DNA of 33,136 bases from Rikenellaceae bacterium DTU001. Its GTDB lineage: Bacteria; Bacteroidota; Bacteroidia; Bacteroidales; DTU049. A program made the translations under genes and the position numbers. A model generated the notes under the pieces. The model did no database searches. It saw only the letters and a program-made list of their open reading frames with translations, and was not told the DNA's origin. Below, piece by piece: positions 30,899 through 33,136 of this stretch. The stretch is from contig LFSZ01000003.1 of assembly GCA_001512885.1 (NCBI GenBank), forward strand, positions 1 to 33,136, given 5' to 3'. Position 1 is the stretch's first letter; each line of letters opens with the position of its first letter.

Positions 30899-31360
30899 AT
30901 GGAAGAAAATAGACCTATGAACTTCTTCAGATTTGAAGATCTACGCATTTATCACAAAACTTTAGATTTTGTATCTTGGGTTTATAATGCTACAAAACCA
31001 TTTCCAGACTATGCATCCATTCTTAGAAATGACATGGTGGAGGCTGCTCAAGAGATCACTATAAACATAGCAGAAGGATCAGGTAGAAATAAAAATCAAT
31101 TCATTTACTACCTAAAAATGGCGCGTAGTTCTATTAGAAAAAGTGTGGTACTTATTACTATCGCTCAAAAAGAAGGCTTTATTACTGATGATCAACATGA
31201 AGAAGCAAAAAACTTATTAATTGAGATATCTAAAATGCTTGGAGCTCTCATTTCTTCATTACAGCGTAACAAAAAAACTGATAGAAGTGCCTCTGAAGAA
31301 GTAGAAGAAGAAGAGGAGGAGGAGGATTTTGATGAAAATACTGGCAACGAACTAATATAA
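30899..31360 (+). CDS. Four helix bundle protein (S23/23S-rRNA-IVP-type family) with acidic C-terminal tail
   Basis: 153 aa, FRFEDLRIYHKTLDFVSWVY, ITINIAEGSGRNKNQFIYYLKMARSS; tail EEVEEEEEEEDFDEN. Confidence 0.88.
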   Translation: MEENRPMNFFRFEDLRIYHKTLDFVSWVYNATKPFPDYASILRNDMVEAAQEITINIAEGSGRNKNQFIYYLKMARSSIRKSVVLITIAQKEGFITDDQHEEAKNLLIEISKMLGALISSLQRNKKTDRSASEEVEEEEEEEDFDENTGNELI

Positions 31361-31379
31361 TCTTGTAGAATACTCGTTA

Positions 31380-31413
31380 TTTATCCTATTTTTATACAAA
31401 AAAATAAGATAAA
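31380..31413 (+). terminator. Probable hairpin terminator after the four-helix-bundle gene
   Basis: TTTATCCTATTTTT-atacaa-AAAAATAAGATAAA, 14-bp stem with one mismatch; T-run downstream (gatttttttaag). Confidence 0.45.
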
Positions 31414-31507
31414 AGTGAGTTGATTTTTTTAAGTTAGCTAAACTAAATTTTACTTTGGTTTGGTTATAGTTTAATATTTATTTTAATTTATAAAAAAAAT
31501 TATAATT

Positions 31508-32755
31508 ATGGCAATTTTTAGACCTTTCAAGGCATTACGCCCACCAAAAGAATTAGCACCAAAAGTAGCTGCTAAACCTTATGATGTTATTAATACTGAA
31601 GAAGCAAGAAAGGAAGCAGAAGGGAATCCATATTCTTTACTTCATATAACTAGAGCAGAAATAGATTTACCCGTTGGTACTGATGAACACGATCCTAGAG
31701 TTTATGAAAAAGCAAAAGAAAATTTTCAAAAATTTATAGAAAATAAATGGTTAATACCCGATGATGATGCATATTTTTATATTTATGCTCAAACTATGTG
31801 GAACAAAACTCAATATGGCATAGTAGGCTGTGCTAGTATAGATGACTATTTTAATAATGTTATAAAAAAGCATGAACTCACTCGTAGAGATAAAGAAGAG
31901 GATAGGATGAAACATGTGAGAGTTACCAATGCTAATGTAGAACCCGTATTTTTTGCTTATAAATCTGTAGCAGAACTTGATAGCTTGATAATGAATTATG
32001 CTAATGAGCACAAACCCGAATATGATTTCATAGCTAATGATGGTGTTGGACATCAATTTTGGGTAATAAAAGAAAAAGAATTAATAGATAAAATACAAAA
32101 ATTATTTGCAGAAATGCCAGCTTTATACGTGGCTGATGGACATCACCGTACAGCAGCAGCAGCATTAGTAGGTAAAGAAAAAAGAGAACAGCATCCTAAC
32201 TATACAGGCGAAGAAGACTTTAACTATTTTATGGCTGTCGTTTTTCCAGATAATCAACTTACAATAATTGATTATAACAGAGTAGTAAAAGATTTGAATG
32301 GTTTGACACCACAAGAATTTTTAGATAAATTATCTGAATATTTTGATATAGAAAATAAGGGCAAAAATGAATACAAACCAAATAAACTTCACAATTTTTC
32401 TATGTATCTAGATGGGAATTGGTATTCATTGACAGCTAAGAAAGGCACTTATAACGATAATGATCCTATTGGAGTACTAGACGTAACTATCTTATCAGAT
32501 TTAGTTTTAAATAATATATTAGGAATAAAGGATCTGAGAACTGATAAAAGAATTGACTTTGTAGGTGGTATTAGGGGGTTAGGAGAGTTAAAACGTAGAG
32601 TTGACAGCGGCGAGATGGCTGTAGCTTTTGCCTTATATCCAGTTTCTATGAAACAACTCATGGATATAGCTGATAGTGGTAATATAATGCCTCCTAAAAC
32701 TACATGGTTTGAACCTAAACTTAGAAGTGGACTTTCTATACATTTATTAGATTAA
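31508..32755 (+). CDS. DUF1015 domain-containing protein
   Basis: 415 aa, RPFKALRPPKELAPKVAAKPYDVINTEEARKEAEGNPYSLLHITRAEIDLP, LYVADGHHRTAAAALV, FAEMPA. Confidence 0.93.
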   Translation: MAIFRPFKALRPPKELAPKVAAKPYDVINTEEARKEAEGNPYSLLHITRAEIDLPVGTDEHDPRVYEKAKENFQKFIENKWLIPDDDAYFYIYAQTMWNKTQYGIVGCASIDDYFNNVIKKHELTRRDKEEDRMKHVRVTNANVEPVFFAYKSVAELDSLIMNYANEHKPEYDFIANDGVGHQFWVIKEKELIDKIQKLFAEMPALYVADGHHRTAAAALVGKEKREQHPNYTGEEDFNYFMAVVFPDNQLTIIDYNRVVKDLNGLTPQEFLDKLSEYFDIENKGKNEYKPNKLHNFSMYLDGNWYSLTAKKGTYNDNDPIGVLDVTILSDLVLNNILGIKDLRTDKRIDFVGGIRGLGELKRRVDSGEMAVAFALYPVSMKQLMDIADSGNIMPPKTTWFEPKLRSGLSIHLLD

Positions 32756-32932
32756 TAAATTAAGTTCAATTATTTTATTATAAATACTGTATTTCAGTTA
32801 AATTTAGGTGGTTATAATTTTTTGAAATATAATTTTATTTCACTTTTGAATAGGTATATTAATATATATTTTACGAACTATATAAGTTAATTGCTTTTAA
32901 ATAAAGATTTGTTTTAGTAATTAATAAAGTGT

Positions 32933-32979
32933 ATACAATACCATTATTATGCATAAAATATATAATAATGGTATTGTAT
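32933..32979. repeat. 18-bp perfect inverted repeat / strong hairpin
   Basis: ATACAATACCATTATTAT-gcataaaatat-ATAATAATGGTATTGTAT, verified arm by arm. Confidence 0.8.
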
Positions 32980-33136
32980 TTGGCTTCTATTAAAATTATT
33001 TTTTATAGTGACAAAAACGTATGATTATAATATCTTTTCATTATTTTTAATTATCGAATCTGATCTGAAAAAAAAATGTGTATATGAAAATTTTAGGAGA
33101 GTGGGGTGAATTAATAAATCTAATATATGTTTCAAT

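Noticed and set aside
33084-33136. Possible 5' end of a plus-strand ORF (MKILGEWGELINLIYVS...)
   Set aside because: Only 17 codons before the window ends; too short to support a call.

Overview
AT-rich chromosomal window, most likely from a Bacteroidetes-lineage bacterium. Support for that assignment: TAnnTTTG-type -7 promoter elements, a Bacteroidales-type serC/serA pair, DUF2723, the birA|rsfS-ftsH-cdsA-psd neighbourhood and a short AtpC. About 27 intact coding regions are recognisable, nearly all housekeeping: panD, flippase-like membrane protein, rfaE2, a D-2-hydroxyacid dehydrogenase, adk, hpt, two lipoproteins, metG, deoC, pckA, CapA-like, a PP-loop/MurL-like protein, yqgE/algH, sirtuin, atpC, atpD, DUF2723, birA, rsfS, ftsH, cdsA, psd, lptB, purD, serC, serA, a four-helix-bundle protein and DUF1015. 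I see no CRISPR array, rRNA, tRNA or intact mobile element. Reading the long intergenic gaps by eye shows three decayed mobile-element relics: a RAYT/Y1-transposase pseudogene (~7894-8215) that keeps a readable VIMPNHIH motif, and two diverged copies of an IS1595-like transposase C-terminus (~197-538 and ~14530-14840). The most interesting functional hypotheses are (i) DUF1015, with a ParB/SerK-like DGHHR motif, sitting in a serC-serA cluster as a possible phosphoserine/serine-handling enzyme, (ii) a MurL-like PP-loop protein, and (iii) a SerA with non-canonical catalytic residues. Apart from these, the window looks ordinary. No clearly new multi-gene system is evident.
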